Origin: Dermanyssus gallinae
Lineage: Eukaryota; Arthropoda; Arachnida; Mesostigmata; Dermanyssidae
Length of the DNA: 64,000 bases
Assembly: GCA_003439945.1 (NCBI GenBank)
Contig: QVRM01002377.1
Span: forward strand, 372,001-436,000
Direction: 5' to 3'
Each line of letters begins with the position of its first letter. The first letter of the stretch is position 1. This document shows positions 33,713 through 45,990 of this stretch, piece after piece. The position numbers were made by a program, and so were the translations under genes. A model generated the notes under the pieces. The model ran no database searches. It worked only from the letters and a program-made list of their open reading frames with translations, and had not been told where the DNA came from.

Positions 33713-36204
33713 AGGCCATGGACAAGTCACTTGCTAGCTATTACCCTGAATGAGATTAGCGAAATATGAGAAAGGAGTACGCTCATTGGATGGGAACTCT
33801 GTCGTGCAGCTACTGAAGGTCAACTGAGGGACGCTGTATAGCCACGACTGCAAATTCGGAGGCAACTCGGAGGCAGTAACACTGGTGAAGGGCTAGTAAT
33901 GTTCGTGTTCGTTGGTGGTAGGCGGATATGTATTGGTGAAATGGCGCGTGAATCGGTAATGGTTTGGGATGGCACCCCGTCCGGTAAGACCGAAGGGGCC
34001 GCTTTCCTCCTCTTCACCCCCGGGGGTGCATCCGCGCATGACGTGCGAAACAACGGACGCTGATCGTCCTGTACTCCTCTCGCTCGCTCGCTCGCATAGC
34101 TACGCATGGGCCATACCTCTCCCGGCAGGACAGTCTAGTGGACTCTCGTTCGACCTGCACAGCATCCTCGCACTGCGTTCAACGGATACACACACAGCTC
34201 CTCCAAACGAAGATAGCATCAGGACCATCCCGCACCTCGGTTCCTCTGGGAACATGGAAGGTCGTCAGGGACAACTAACGAGGCGGCGTTCAGTCGGTCT
34301 CTCCTACGATCGCCGCCACCGCTGTCGTCAATGAGGACGGTGCCCAGAATCAAACTAGCTACCGAACAACAGGAATGCCTACGAGACGATCTGCGATACC
34401 CCCGGCCTAGGGGGAGACCCAGAGCAGCCCATCTTACTATAGGTGAAGGGGAGTGGAGGGAAAAGCGATAATCAAACTGAGTAACCGCGATGACAGGCGA
34501 GAAAGAGCAACCGTATTACAATTACCGTTCGAGGCGAGCTTTTTGCCCTAGACGCTAAAACTGCTCATCCGCTGGCGATAAAGCGTACGAACACATGTAG
34601 ATACGAACATTCTCATATAAATGCACTAAAAACTGCGGTCTGTCATATGAGCGCGCTATGTATCCCAATGACAATCTCCTTTAGTTTTACATAGTAACGG
34701 TAAACGCTAACAAGCGATAATAATGATAAACCCTAATTACTTAGTGGAGGAAATTTGAACGCTACAGCTTTTTGTCTTAAGCAGATGCTCTTCTCCATAC
34801 TTTCGCCCTAAGCTAGCGTAGTCTCGGTCTGCAATCTATGCCAGCTTCCTGAGAGCATTTTTAGCTCCTCAAAATATCTGACTCATATAATCTTCTGATC
34901 AAGCAAAGAATGAATAACCAGCCCCACATATATTATTTTGCTATATATGAAAATACGCTATTGTTTCAAAAGAGACCCTAGCTGTAGGCTAGTAATCGTA
35001 GTATTTTTCCTAAGATTTAGTTTGCTAATGAGTATTTCAAATTCCTAATTCGTGATATTAGAGCGTGTACCCTTCACGCACTAATACATTTGGGCAGTGT
35101 CGCACTGGGAGCTTTCAATGAAGGATCGTATATGCAAAGTCTTTGTATACGCTCATTCGGGTTTCCGGTTTCAGAGGTTACAGAGTATTGCCCCGCATCC
35201 GGGATGACGTGTCCATGGTCCCAAGGTGACCATCGGAGGATAGAATAGGAGAAATAGCTGCTCCCATGGTTTACCAAATTATGTGACAGTATCACTCTTT
35301 TGTATCCTGAGGATGCTGCTTGAGCAGCCATGCAATATTAAGGAGCCTATCGAGAATAATACAAATAAGGGATCGCTAACAGGAAGACTTGTTTCTTTTC
35401 ATGCCGTTTTGTGTTAAACGGTTTACTTTTTTAAGAGCATCTTAAATGCGCGAAGAAAACAATCGTCAATGTAGGAGAGCCGGAACCTGGGAAAGACATT
35501 CGGTAATTTCACGCCGGGTCTAAAACGTAAGTCAACAACTCTTCCCGGGCCTCGCATGTGCCTGTTAACTATTTTCAACGGCTGGCCCCCGTCTTCAACA
35601 ACAACTGGACTTCAAGGCAGCCATTGATTGTAGCAGCAAATGGTTGGTTGACGACGCCCCACTGCGTTCATACGTTGCGCTGGAGGGCGCAATTCCAGCT
35701 GTGGACGGCAGCGCCCACCGATAACGAGAGCGGCAACGACTGTAGGGAAGAGTGGGGTAGAACGCGGCTGGCTAAGTACGCGTATGTTCGGACATGTCAT
35801 GGCGTCCGCTATTCGAAGCATTCAGATGCGCCCCCGCGAGCTGACTAGGCTAAGAAAGGGTAGAAAAACGTTATCAAGGCAATGTGAAATGGGCAGCCGG
35901 GATAAAGCTAAACGGCTGCTCGGGAACGCTCGACTCGCCTTGCAGTAAGCGGACCGGTGCCACTGCGCAGAGGTGATTGGTTGGGCAGAACCAACCACTT
36001 TCAAAACAGAAACACAAGGGATCGTCAAAGGCACTCAGGGTAAGCCGTGCACCATGCATAGTGACCGAGCCCTATCTTCATCTTTACGCTGAGAATTCCA
36101 TTTCAATTTCAAGTTAAATCAGGGGTCCGCTGTTGTAGCGGTTGCCATAGATTTTGGTGAAAATGAGGCGATTGCTGGACGAAAAATAGTAAATTATAAA
36201 TGTG
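33710..36204. other. Unannotated DNA
   Basis: GC-richer patches at 33960-34330 and 35540-36060 carry chance ORFs on both strands. No family was recognised. Confidence 0.45.
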
Positions 36205-37180
36205 GCCGCTTGAGACGTTTGAGAATTAATCAACGCATGAAGAACCGATCTTACCGGCATGTTTGGCGGCAAAAGCTGCATATTCTAAATGACACCCGAC
36301 GCAAGCTAGCGGAGAGCGATTAGCCGATATGTTGTTATGTCTTACGCTAAAGCTTTTACGTGCAGAACCGTAAAATTTTGCACAGCGGTAAAAAAATTGC
36401 GAATATCCTTAGAAAATAGCACATTTAATGCCCATCATCTTACCAAAGTAATTGTCAGCGTTACTTACTTGCCGAGTAACTAAGCTTTTTCGAGAGCCAT
36501 AACGAAAGTAAGGGCATGCATACTTGCTAGCATTTTGACCTGCTTCAGCAAATAAACCACTCGCGCTCGTTCAGAAACACATCCGCACTTTTTGTATTGT
36601 TATAAGAAGCACTTGAAGCTTCGTCCGCCAATCATTAAACACGTTCTGTAGCGATTGCATAGCCTTTCTAACACGCGTGTTAATATGTTAAGCATTGCCC
36701 GAACAATGTCAGCAGCGTTGAATATACCGCCGACCAGTTCTTCACGCGACTCAACGGGAGTTTCGTACACGATACCTTTTAGGTAGCCCCACAAAAAAAA
36801 GTCGAAGCTTGGTCAATCGGGCGATTGAAGTGACCAAGCGATCGACCCGCCTCGGCCAATTTACCAATTCGCAAATGTCCCGTTTAGGTATTCCCGAAAC
36901 GTAGCAGCAGAGTTACGTGGCGGCGCGCCGTCATGCCGGACCCGCATTTTCAGACAAACGCTTTCCGGGACGCCTTCCAACATTTGTTGTAACATATTGT
37001 TCAAGAACGTGCGTTAGGCAGGTGCATTTAATCTTGAGGGAAGTATGTGGAACCTATAAGGTAGTCGTCCACCATGCCCACCCAGGCATTCACCAAGAAG
37101 CGACTATGGCCTCTATGCTCGCGGGTCATATGAGGATTCTCGTTGGCCCACCAATATGTATTGTGTGCATTAAACACATC

Positions 37181-37233
<53 letters not shown>

Positions 37234-37290
37234 GGTTCTCGTTGGCCCACCATTGAGTGTTGTGTGCAATTAACACACCATATTTATATA
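36205..37290 (-). mobile_element. DDE transposon, broken; shares end with MITE family
   Basis: The minus strand carries the 3' two thirds of a Tc1/mariner-superfamily transposase, described in the next entry. Beyond its stop, bases 36205-36510 align with the left arm of the 1153-bp MITE (about 62950-63290). Shared blocks are TCAACGCATGAAG-AACCGAT, CGATATGTTGTTATGTCTT, TTTAATGCCCATCA, and TAACTAAGCTTTTTCGA followed by AAGGCATGCATA. I read this as the subterminal part of the parent element's terminal repeat. The outermost CAGGGTCATTC end is not recognisable, and the transposase N-terminus is cut off at an (AT)n array. Confidence 0.75.
36600..37290 (-). pseudogene. Transposase (DDE, Tc1/mariner superfamily), broken
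   Basis: Read 5' to 3' on the minus strand, NAHNTYWWANENPHMTREH and NAWVGMVDDYLIGSTYFP form the central catalytic region ('WADENPH...VNVWAGIVGDxLIGPYxLP'). After a gap come RHDGAPPRNSAATFREYLN ('QQDGAPPHYxxxVRxYLN', second Asp) and IGRGGSIAW-LQSPD, then FFLWGYLKGIVYETPVESRE ('DFFLWGYLKDxVYxxPxxTxEEL'), ending with a TAA near 36600. The enzyme would cut and paste the element at TA sites. Several stops are present. Sequence between the first and second Asp blocks is partly deleted, and the WANENPH segment is duplicated. The N-terminal helix-turn-helix is absent here but partly present in the copy at 38840. Confidence 0.8.
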
Positions 37291-37310
37291 TATATATATA
37301 TATATATATA
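37129..37310 (-). repeat. Duplicated 65-bp transposase segment with (AT)n
   Basis: ATTCTCGTTGGCCCACCA and about 45 following bases occur at 37134 and again at 37234, each followed rightwards by an (AT)n array (37184-37230 and 37286-37310). Both encode WWANENPH on the minus strand. Slippage or unequal exchange between AT arrays would explain the pattern. Confidence 0.85.
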
Positions 37311-37603
37311 CCATCTACATGAAGATTGCGCAACAGCGTATTGAGAACCTTATTTTCGGAGGCAGAACGAAGAAAATGTACATACACATATATAAGCTAA
37401 GTTCATATGCCATTCCAGCATGGCTCCTAATGATATTCTTAATTATATGAAAAGATGCACGGAACGTTAGATAACCATTCAGATACACATGTATGTATAT
37501 ATCTTCTTCTTTTTCTCCTTTTATTCCCAAACCCTTGTACCACTTTTCATAACGAGAACTTAAGCATGTGAATGTATGCAGTTCCGTAAATAAACCACGT
37601 CTG

Positions 37604-37610
<7 letters not shown>

Positions 37611-37670
<60 letters not shown>
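37611..37670. repeat. (AT)n microsatellite
   Basis: About 30 AT units. Confidence 0.95.
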
Positions 37671-37674
<4 letters not shown>

Positions 37675-38839
37675 TTATATAAGCCGTCTTTAAATGAAAT
37701 GAATGAAATGTCGTAACAATGAAATCAGTGAGTTGTACATTCCACTTTGGGATAATAACAGAATTCAGACAGCAAAAACAACGAATCAGGTCACTTTGCG
37801 AAGCTCTCGGGGATTCGGTGGTCGTTTGCGCTTACATAAATATCTGTTTTGCAAATATAGCAATACATAGTTTCTAATGAATTGCGTATTTAAAGGAGAA
37901 CCCAAAAGTTATCTACCCAGAGTCCAGGCCTCGTGCGCCGGACGTGTGCAATATTCTTCAAATTGTGCAGTAGTATTTCTTGATTACCATAGAATCCGGG
38001 GGCAAAAATTATTGGAAGACAATTCCCTTGTCGTTGAAACTGCAGTCCTTAGTGTTGGATCCGATCTGTCGGAATCTCTTCGATCGACCCTCTTTAAAAG
38101 CACAACTGGGAGAATTAAGTTTTGTCTCGATGTCGTAGCCGTATACCCATGACTTGTTTCCTGATCACCCTCTAAAGCAATCCAAAGTTTTTTGCTACCC
38201 ATGAAGGTTTAATTCGGACATTTCCTGATAGGCGTGCGCTGAAAACTCAACATTCTTAGGACGAACTTCGCTGCCAGCCTTCTGACGCATAAACTATAAC
38301 TCAGGACTATTACAACTGATTCATAAGATATTTCAAAATCCTCAGCCATATTCATAAAATAATTCGACGATTGTTGTGAACAATATTACGAACCTTTCCA
38401 ATATTTTATTTTGTCATTGACATCGAAAAACTTCCCGAACGAGGATCACTTTCGGTGTTTTCACGCCCGTCGCGAAATCGAGGATACCACTTACTTCGGG
38501 ACACATAGTACTTGATTGCCATAAGCAGTTCAAAACAATTCCATCGTTTTAAAATATATAATTTGGTTTTTAACACAGAACTTAATGCATTAATTCTCGG
38601 CTTCTTAAAAATCGAACGATCCTATTCGTGGTTACAGAAAAATTAAGGTTTTCTACAAAGGCATGTTAAGATTGAGTACATGCATGTAGTGGCTCTGTTG
38701 TTATGTCCCAGCAAGCTTTGTCAATATTATATTGATGCGGCCTCTGAGAAGGTTTTTTTTCGATTTCAACAGAGAAGGTGAACCGTCAACGCAAAGACTT
38801 TTTTGTTTTGCACATTCATATTTGTTTCTTGTCAAAACT
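37671..38839. other. Unannotated DNA
   Basis: The ORF at 37877-38152 and its antisense are not recognised. The stretch may contain decayed downstream sequence of the transposon copy at 38840. Confidence 0.4.
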
Positions 38840-39370
38840 CTTTGTTAAGGTGATCGCGTATTGCAGGAGTGGAGTACGGTGGTATTCCGTTATGCTGGAA
38901 CAACATGCCCTTGAAAACACCTTCTAAAGCGCTTTTGAATAGTGTAGTAATGTTTCACTCAAAAATGTATGGCATTTGTGGCACAAATGCTTTTCCATCC
39001 ATTTGCTAGGAAGCATGTGTGAGCCTATGAGGTAGTTGTTCTCCATCCCAGGCCACGCCTTCAAGGAGAATGACGTCCACGCTAACGAGTCATACGTGGG
39101 TTCTCGTTTGCCCAACAATGGGTGTTGTGCCTATTAAATACGCCGTCTTGTGTTGGCTTCTACATACTACTACATATCTGTACTTGCCGCAAAGCAACGG
39201 GTTTTCTATCGCGACAACAGACACCCTGTCGCCCGTAACCTGGATTCAGCAGAACTTGAACTTGTTACTGTCGGTACGGATAAAGTCGTTCGGCCCTTTG
39301 TGTACTGTTGGCGGTAATGCGACTTGCATTAACGCTTCGGACCTCTTCCCTCGTGCCTACTGAAGGACCT
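38840..39370 (-). mobile_element. DDE transposon, second copy of the 36600-37290 family
   Basis: The minus strand gives AERLYPYRQ-QVQVLLNPGY (end of the helix-turn-helix linker, 'LYPYHxQRVQ'), then GVFNRHNTHCWANENPRMTR, then AWPGMENNYLIGSHMLPSKW, HTFLSETLLHYSKAL, and a final HNGIPPYSTPAIRDHLNK-type block near 38850-38900. These follow the same family order as the neighbouring copy, and the two share the WANENPH region at DNA level. It is interrupted by stops and frameshifts. This copy keeps more of the N-terminal side and lacks the FFLWGYLK end. A weak match to the MITE arm may exist near 39910-39950. Confidence 0.75.
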
Positions 39371-40799
39371 TAGCTGCAAAAAGAGTGGTACTGGACTTAT
39401 CCGATTCGTGTGCTGGCACCCGAGAAGTGCCAGACGACGCTCGCAAAAATTTGTTGAATTTACATTGTTTTTTGTTTGTTGTGTGTTGGAACACTGGTTA
39501 ATCGGTAGATTCGGAGATTGGGCCGTTTCGAACGTTTCTGATTTGAATATTCCACCGGTTCTCTTCGCTGATTGGCCAAGGTTTTTATCAAGATTGCTTC
39601 TTGTCACACTATGCTTTTGTGTTAAACGCGAACAGTTGACTTGGCCGCTGCTGGTCGATCATTTCTATTCTCACGGTAGTCAAATCGAATATCGCATCTG
39701 TGCGGCCTCCGAGAGGGTGAAGCAATAGTATAAGCGGAGTAATCTCGATCAAGTTTGCCGAATAGTCTGCGCAGGCTGCAAAATAATTAATAGTTTTATG
39801 TACTTTTTGAGCTATGAAAAAGGATGTATCTTATGGAGTAAGTACTTTATGCATGTGCTCAATATACACATGCCCTTCAGAAAACCTTATCTTTTCGGCA
39901 ATCATGGCTCGGATCGCCATAGATTTGGTACTAAAATTATCCCAATGAAATCAATTTTTTTTAGCTAGATGATTTTAAGGTATTGAACGTGAAAGCTAAT
40001 AAAAGATCTTCAATTATTGAGAAAACTCTTCTAAACGAGAGTGTCACATCTTCCAGCCGGCGTCATGTGTCCTTCATAGGAAGCGGAATTTTCTCTCGAA
40101 AACGGCGGTTGGCTAAGTTTATCTATAGGAGAATTGCGCGTCTCACAGTATACATGTTCTCGGATGCTCCTATCCAGAAATACCACTGTTGCAAATTTGT
40201 TTTCTGCATTTTTACTCTCACTCCGGAGTTCCAAAGTTTTATCGAAAAAAAATCTTCGAATAAATACATTAAAAGAGAAAACAATAATCCTCTGCATTTA
40301 TTCTTCACATATATCGCATTTGCGCTCGTTGCACATTGGTATTTTGTGAAACCCATTTAGTGTACATATCTTCATACGAGATCCATGTATTGCAAATCCG
40401 CTAACGAAATACCTATGTTTACAACGTAGACCCTTTCTGTAGTTAGTTGTTGCTCTAGTCTCATAAGAACGCCAATTAACATCCGCAAACCCATATTCCC
40501 GCTTAGCGAATTGGCCGGCGAAGGCTTCCGTTATCGGTAAGACATAAGTCGTTTTAATGTCCTCAACAAAGATTGGGGTCTAGAAGATTGCAGATTGATA
40601 GCGGACTGCGGCTAGTGCGCTAAACTACTAAAAAACTGGCTTTCTTTAAGTACTTTCATATTTGCTGTTAATAAGTAGGGACATATTGCTTATATATCGT
40701 AATCAGCGGTCGGTGCAAACTATAAATTAAAAAGGCTGAGAGCGACATTCAGCGACAGCCGATGAGGCTATGAGATACTATTAAATTCCCTCGCGAGCG
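39371..40799. other. Unannotated DNA
   Basis: ORFs at 39329-39728 may include the extreme N-terminal part of the transposase on the minus strand (FLQLRSFSRHEGRGPKR resembles the linker after the first helix-turn-helix). The 125-codon ORF at 39983-40360 has no similarity I recognise. Confidence 0.4.
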
Positions 40800-41910
40800 A
40801 AATGTAATCCTTGCACTAAGAAGATACCTCCAAAGTTTGCTCAATAAGTTCTATTGATACTGAACTCATACGAAAATTACTGTTTTCAGCGAGCTTATCT
40901 CCGCTACGAAAGTTCAGCGTTTTAGTTTTTGATACATTTATTACTAGAGAGTAAAGGTCAAAATACTCTTGCAGTGATGCAAGCGATTGCTAAAAGTGAA
41001 ATCAACTCTGGGAGTAGAGGACACGGTCATTGGCCTGCACAAGTGTACTCGTTGGCAAGTGGGGTTGCTGGATTTCATTCGGCAGCTCGTTTACCAATAT
41101 TGAGAACAACAGCGGGATGAGGTCATCGCCTTGTGCGACCCCTGTAGACTGATTAATTGGTTACCCCGTCGTCGAGGATTACGGATCCCTCCTGTAGCAT
41201 AGTATGTAACAGCTTTAGTATTACCAGGCTTTAGTATTATGGAACACCACATGACGCTAACTTTTCGAGGATTATTATTATTATTATTATTGACGCTGCA
41301 TCAAAAGCCGCCTTAAATTCTTAGCAGATGGCTAAGAGAAAGTTGTGCGTACCTCGGAGGGCATTCTAATGCTGTTAAGGAAAACAGCGCAAGCAGTCGT
41401 CGTCGCTCCCCTTGGCCTACAACCGTATTGTTGCTCTGGAAAATATTCGGTACTTTCTAAAAAATCTTCCAGGCCACGCTCTATGAATGCAGATAGAGCT
41501 TTGTACATAATGCTTTTCTTTACTATGCCACGTTGCAATGAAGGTGTCAAGGCATCCCCCTTTAAGTTTATCACACTTAAGGTGCTAACTTTCCATTCGT
41601 CAGGCAAGTAGTAGCGCTCTCATAATTTGTAAACATTTGTAAAATATAGTTAACGGGAGCAGCGGGGCAAGAAGCCAGAACAACCGCCTGTCGCAGATGT
41701 CCATTCCAAACGAGGTCCGAACTCGCAGCTGGTATCACTTTTGATACCGCATCCACTACTTCCAAGATATCAATAGGGCGAGCCAGCTTCTGGCGGGCTT
41801 CGGCTCCCCACTTAAGCCCACTGGCCCCATACGGAGATATACATCGGGGTACAACTAGAGACCGTAGAGCTGGCAAATATGTATCGAGCATGACAGTATA
41901 GCGTTTCACG
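40800..41910 (-). mobile_element. LINE RT relic (RGIA-type family)
   Basis: Minus-strand order is LARPIDILEVVDAVSKVIPA (pre-RT, 'PxTxxEVxDAIxxL'), PDEWKVSTLSVINLKGDA, SLQRGIVKKSIMYKALSAFI ('NYRGIALxSxxYKxxSxIL'), YFPEQQYGCRPRGATTTACA ('LPxxQYGFRxGRSTxxA'), then LQEGSVILDDGV, AQGDDLIPLLFSILVNELP (motif B, 'PQGDxLSPLLFxIxxNDLP') and QANDRVLYS, a destroyed YADD. Stops and frameshifts occur throughout. The RT is otherwise nearly complete from entry to thumb, and no endonuclease or ORF1 was found upstream. Confidence 0.7.
41271..41291. repeat. (ATT)n trinucleotide repeat
   Basis: About seven ATT units, inside the LINE relic. Confidence 0.85.
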
Positions 41911-42559
41911 TGATACTGGACAGGCTGTTGGGCGCGTGTAAGAGCTTAATAATTTGTATACATAAAGTTGTGACATTCTGAGAAGCTTGTTTTGTGGTTT
42001 TATTATTTTCTCTATTTTAGCTTGCCGCACCACCAGTTTTATACAGCTGACTGGCATTCGTATGCAGAAACGGTATTTCCGGTATTTTTTGCTGGGATAT
42101 ACGTTTGAGTCATATAGTAATCTAGAGACCGACATTCGTAAGTATACCCACGGGAATATCGAGTCGAATGCGCACGTTATGTAGTATAACATTTCGTATT
42201 AGTGTTGCATAGATTTCATCGTTCAGGGGCTTAGGGACAGGTAGAACCTTTTACGACGGCTGTAATATGCGTTTAACCGTTGCCGTTTTCGGCTTGCTTC
42301 CTGATCGTGTACTGTAAGCGTCGCTGCAACTGCGTGTGGTACCGAAGGCCAGACTGTTTATATGTGGATATTTGTAGTTGATGCTATCATGTCTGGCGTT
42401 TATAGTAAATGTATCTATCGTAGACTTTCCTTACGGAGCTACATAGGTAGGTTGATCGGCTGAGCAGACCACCCGCATACTGCGGAAGGCTAACGTTGCT
42501 GATAAATACGCGATAAAAAAATTATATATATATAAACCCCTGCTCTGGAAAGCAGCCTG
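41911..42559. other. Unannotated DNA
   Basis: The overlapping ORFs on both strands at 41812-42192 are not recognised. Confidence 0.45.
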
Positions 42560-43625
42560 TTAGCAGTTGTGGAGTGCGTAGATGAGCGAGTCTTGTTTCA
42601 AACTGATCCATTTTTGGAGATCAAACAGTATTGATTTTGTGCACTATCCAGGGTGGCCCGGCTGGGTTGCCCCCCTGATGCTAGCAGACAGTGCCGAGCG
42701 TCGAATGTTTCTCATGTTCTTGAAATACCTCTTCGCAGCTCTACTGAGACTTAAGCACCTTTTTTGTAGCATAACGCACGTGAGCCCTAGCCAGAATCAC
42801 ACCCAGGTACCTAACCATGGGTGTTGATGTTACTCGGCGTCCTTCCAGGCGTAAATTTAGATTTGGTAGACTGCGCTTTAGACCACTTTGCTTTTAGGCT
42901 TTGTGAAACAAATTCAAGATCTAGCATGTAAAGGTATTTTCGGACATCCGGCAGGGCTCTATTGGTTGTTCCTTCGAGCAGATCTTTGTCACGGGCGGTA
43001 ACCATAAATGCCAGATCTTTCACATAGGCAACGATTCTTGGGGGACCCCGGCTGTGACTGCATGGTTCACGTCTTTTTGGGTATATGCTCGGTCTTTTAG
43101 GTATGACGCTAGTATACGCTGTAACTAGGGGGACACGCCTTTGTTTACAAGTGCTGTGTGTATGGAGTTCCACAAAACCGTACTAAACGCGCTTTTAACA
43201 TCTAAGAGTGTAGTCAGTCAGTACGACCGGTTTGCTCTTAGCGAATTTACTTGTGTTTCAGCCAAGCTTAAAACTTTGCTGATAAAAAACATAGATATCC
43301 AAAAGTATCAGGCTCGGAAACCGTACCGGTTTTCTGACAGCGCCTACTTGTCTTTTAGTTATGTCACCAGTCGTTCGTTGACAGTGTGCTCAGCTGCTTT
43401 GAAAAGACAGGGGGCAAACTCATGGGCCGGTATGCTGAGAGGTTTCTTTGCGATTTACCGGGTTTCGGTACAAGGGTCAAAAGTCCCGTTTTCCAAGGCT
43501 TGGAAGATATTTTGCTGGTGGTTTTATTTCGTCATGCGTTTGCATACATTTGGGGTGTCTTGATATGTATGCGTAGTGCTTACCAAGGGGTTTTTAAAGG
43601 TTTGCGTACTGCTTACTCCTGCCGG
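42560..43625 (-). mobile_element. R1-clade LINE RT relic
   Basis: Minus-strand order is TLVPKPGKSQRNLSAYRPMS ('LxPKPGKPxxxxSAYRPICL'), ERL...LSENRYGFRA ('LSExQYGFRKGRST'), LLDVKSAFSTVLWNSI (motif A with Asp kept), GPPRIVAYVKDLAFMVTARD (motif C; YADD is YVKD), LLEGTTNRAL, LDLEFVSQS. Then comes a post-palm part whose DNA matches 52230-52290 (AACCCAGCCGGGCCA followed by CCTGGATA). It is the same family as the plus-strand copy at 50760, in opposite orientation. Stops are frequent. The 5' domains are missing. Confidence 0.75.
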
Positions 43626-44047
43626 AAGGACGGCACCTAGGCCCGATGCTTTCCTTGGGCGTATGCCACAAATTTGATATTTTAGACTGAGATTTGGACT
43701 CGATGTGTTCCAAAACTCGTTGCGCGTCTGCTAATTCAATGTATTCGCCATTTGCTTTGACAAAGTTTCACGTCGTGGCCGAGACTGCGCGCAGACCCGT
43801 TGCACCCTGTCCCGGGAATTTTTCAAATGTTAACAAGATAGCAATGCGCAGTCAAGAAGTGCTAAGATGTGAAGACTTGCTAGATCCTCGCTTAAATACG
43901 TCTAACACAAAGACATCCAGATGATTTAAATCTGGTCTGCTTGATGGTCAAAAGTGTTTTGGCCAGAACATGTCTAAATTCTCGTCAATGTCGCAATTGG
44001 CGTTCGCTTTGTTGATGTTTGTTTTTATTAAATTTATATTTATTTTA

Positions 44048-44144
44048 TTAACACCTGGGCTGGGTAAGTGTGTTTATGTTTCATCAGAGTGTTTTGACAT
44101 AACCATTAATCTAGCGTTTCACCAGTTTCGCTATGGGCCGAACC
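44048..44144. repeat. 97-bp dispersed repeat, copy 2
   Basis: Gapless match to 8241-8337. It lies in a stretch between two minus-strand LINE relics. No ORF is shared with copy 1. Confidence 0.7.
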
Positions 44145-44575
44145 GCCGGACATACCGCGGCGTGGTGTCAATTACATTTGCTCCAGCATTGTTTGCATCG
44201 ACATTCGTCCTGTAGTTCATAGAAACCCTCCACGTTACACAGAACGTGATGAAATCCGTGAGCTGCAAAGGTCGAGGTTAGATGCCGATTGTTTACCCCG
44301 CTAACCCTCCACCTAGTGCTCCTTATTGCTGCTGTCCCATAAATACCTATGTGTACCTCATTAATTTGGGTTTGCCAGTTCAGCATGTAAACGGTTTTCG
44401 ACTCCATCATTTTTTTAGATTCTCTGTTTACAATACGTGGACCACCCTATCTCTGCACGTATTTAAAAGCGCAAAAATCATATTCAGAAAGAAAATTACC
44501 TCAATCAATTAAACGCAATTCCACTTCCACCTTATCCCATATTTGTGAAATACCATATGTGGCGATGGGTGCTAT

Positions 44576-45990
44576 CTATATCCCGAAAAAAGCGGTTGCT
44601 ACATGAACTGAAAGCATATGTGGGCATTTAATTGCCGCAGCTGCGTTGGTGGCCTTCCTGACCCTTTCCTGGATATGCAGTCGAAAGCTGCTGCCCCTTG
44701 TTGATAAGGTGAGCCCTATGTATGTAAATTTGTTTACACATTTTAATTCATTTTCCCTGATTTGGAGCACATCACCGATGGCCAGACGGGCACCCTATCG
44801 ACATTTCATGGCTACTGTCTTTTATCAAACAACCTTTGTGCTCTTTTCATCCATGAATGTAACTAGTCGATTCATGGCTTGTTTCACTATGAAAAGGCTG
44901 CAACTAAAGATTACCACATCATCTGCGTACAGTAAAATGTTGGCCCACTCTTGGGTTCAACTCGTCCTTGTCCGTTCTGGCAGGTACCCAAAAGTACGGA
45001 AAACAGCAGTTGACTCAGCCGCGCGATACCTGTGGTTTGAGCTATCTTCCTCACAATGCCGATCCCGTCGTCAATCAACACCGTGTTTTGTTCTAGAATG
45101 CTGTTGAGCAATCTCAGCATTGCTCCCGCAACTCCCATTTTAGCCAGCTCTTCAGCTATCTTTGTCAAACGCCGTCTTTAAATCTACGAACATAGCATAT
45201 AGGCAACTCTTGGACAGCGTATTCCAGATTGCTCTGAGCAGCTCCCTAATTGTTGAGTGAGTTGAACCTTTTCTAAATCCGTACTTCTCCTCTGGTATTA
45301 CACCTATTTCCTCCAAGAAAGACTCTAATCTCCTGGCTATAATTTCTGAGAATATCTTGTACGGGCAGCTTCTTATTGCTATTCCCCTTCAAGCCTCTGG
45401 TTCCGTATCTACACCCTTTCCTTTGGAAATCACTATTAAGGTCGCTTTCCTCCAGGTCTGTGAAATTTCCTCAGTGTTTAACATTCAGTGAACAGAGCTT
45501 GTTAGCATGGAGCGAGAACTAGGGTATCTTTCTGGTGTTCAATTTTTATCAAATTATTCTCCTTTGTTTTTTCGCGTGGTGCCCTGTTGATTGCTTCCAT
45601 CACTTTCCCGGGAGCGATTGCCCTCATTACCCAGACCATAGCTACCTCTGTCGTCTGATCCCAGGGGCCTTCACATTCTAGGAGCGCTTTCGGGGTTGTG
45701 TCCGACCCGGCCAATATTCTCCCGAAATGTTTGACTGCCTGCTCGTCTCTACTGAACGTTGCCTCCTCCCCTTCCGTCTCAGCCATGTATGTGGCCGTTC
45801 TTCAGCCTTCCTTATTCCAGGCCTATATGCCAGCCCACTCTTTCTTTTTCCAGTACCTTTGCTTTTCTCGGTATATGTCTTCTGAGTCCCACACCTTCCT
45901 GTAAAGGATTGTTGTTCACTGCAAGTGTTCGGTTTTATTGTGTTTGTCAGAACCGATAGATAACATTCAACGCAATCACAATGGCGAAAA
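44576..45990 (-). mobile_element. LINE ORF2 relic with intact YADD motif
   Basis: Minus-strand order is EVAMVWVMRAIAPGKVMEAI (pre-RT), FNTEEISQTWRKATLIVISK, EARGIAI-type block with RSCPYKIFSEIIARRLESFL, PEEKYGFRKGSTHSTI, YAMFVDLKTAFDK (motif A), LLNSILEQNTVLIDDGIG, then LLYADDVVIFSC with YADD intact at 44918-44929. It continues VKQAMNRLVTFMDEKS, then NKFTYIGLTLSTRGSSF and HIQERVRKATNAAAAI (thumb). It belongs to the same general family as 40800-41910. Several frameshifts and stops make it inactive. It reads toward lower coordinates and abuts a DDE relic on the other strand. Confidence 0.8.

Noticed and set aside
39983..40360. 125-codon ORF with possible membrane-like stretch as a cellular gene
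   Set aside because: A minus-strand ORF of similar length overlaps it, no family is recognised, and it lies among transposon relics.
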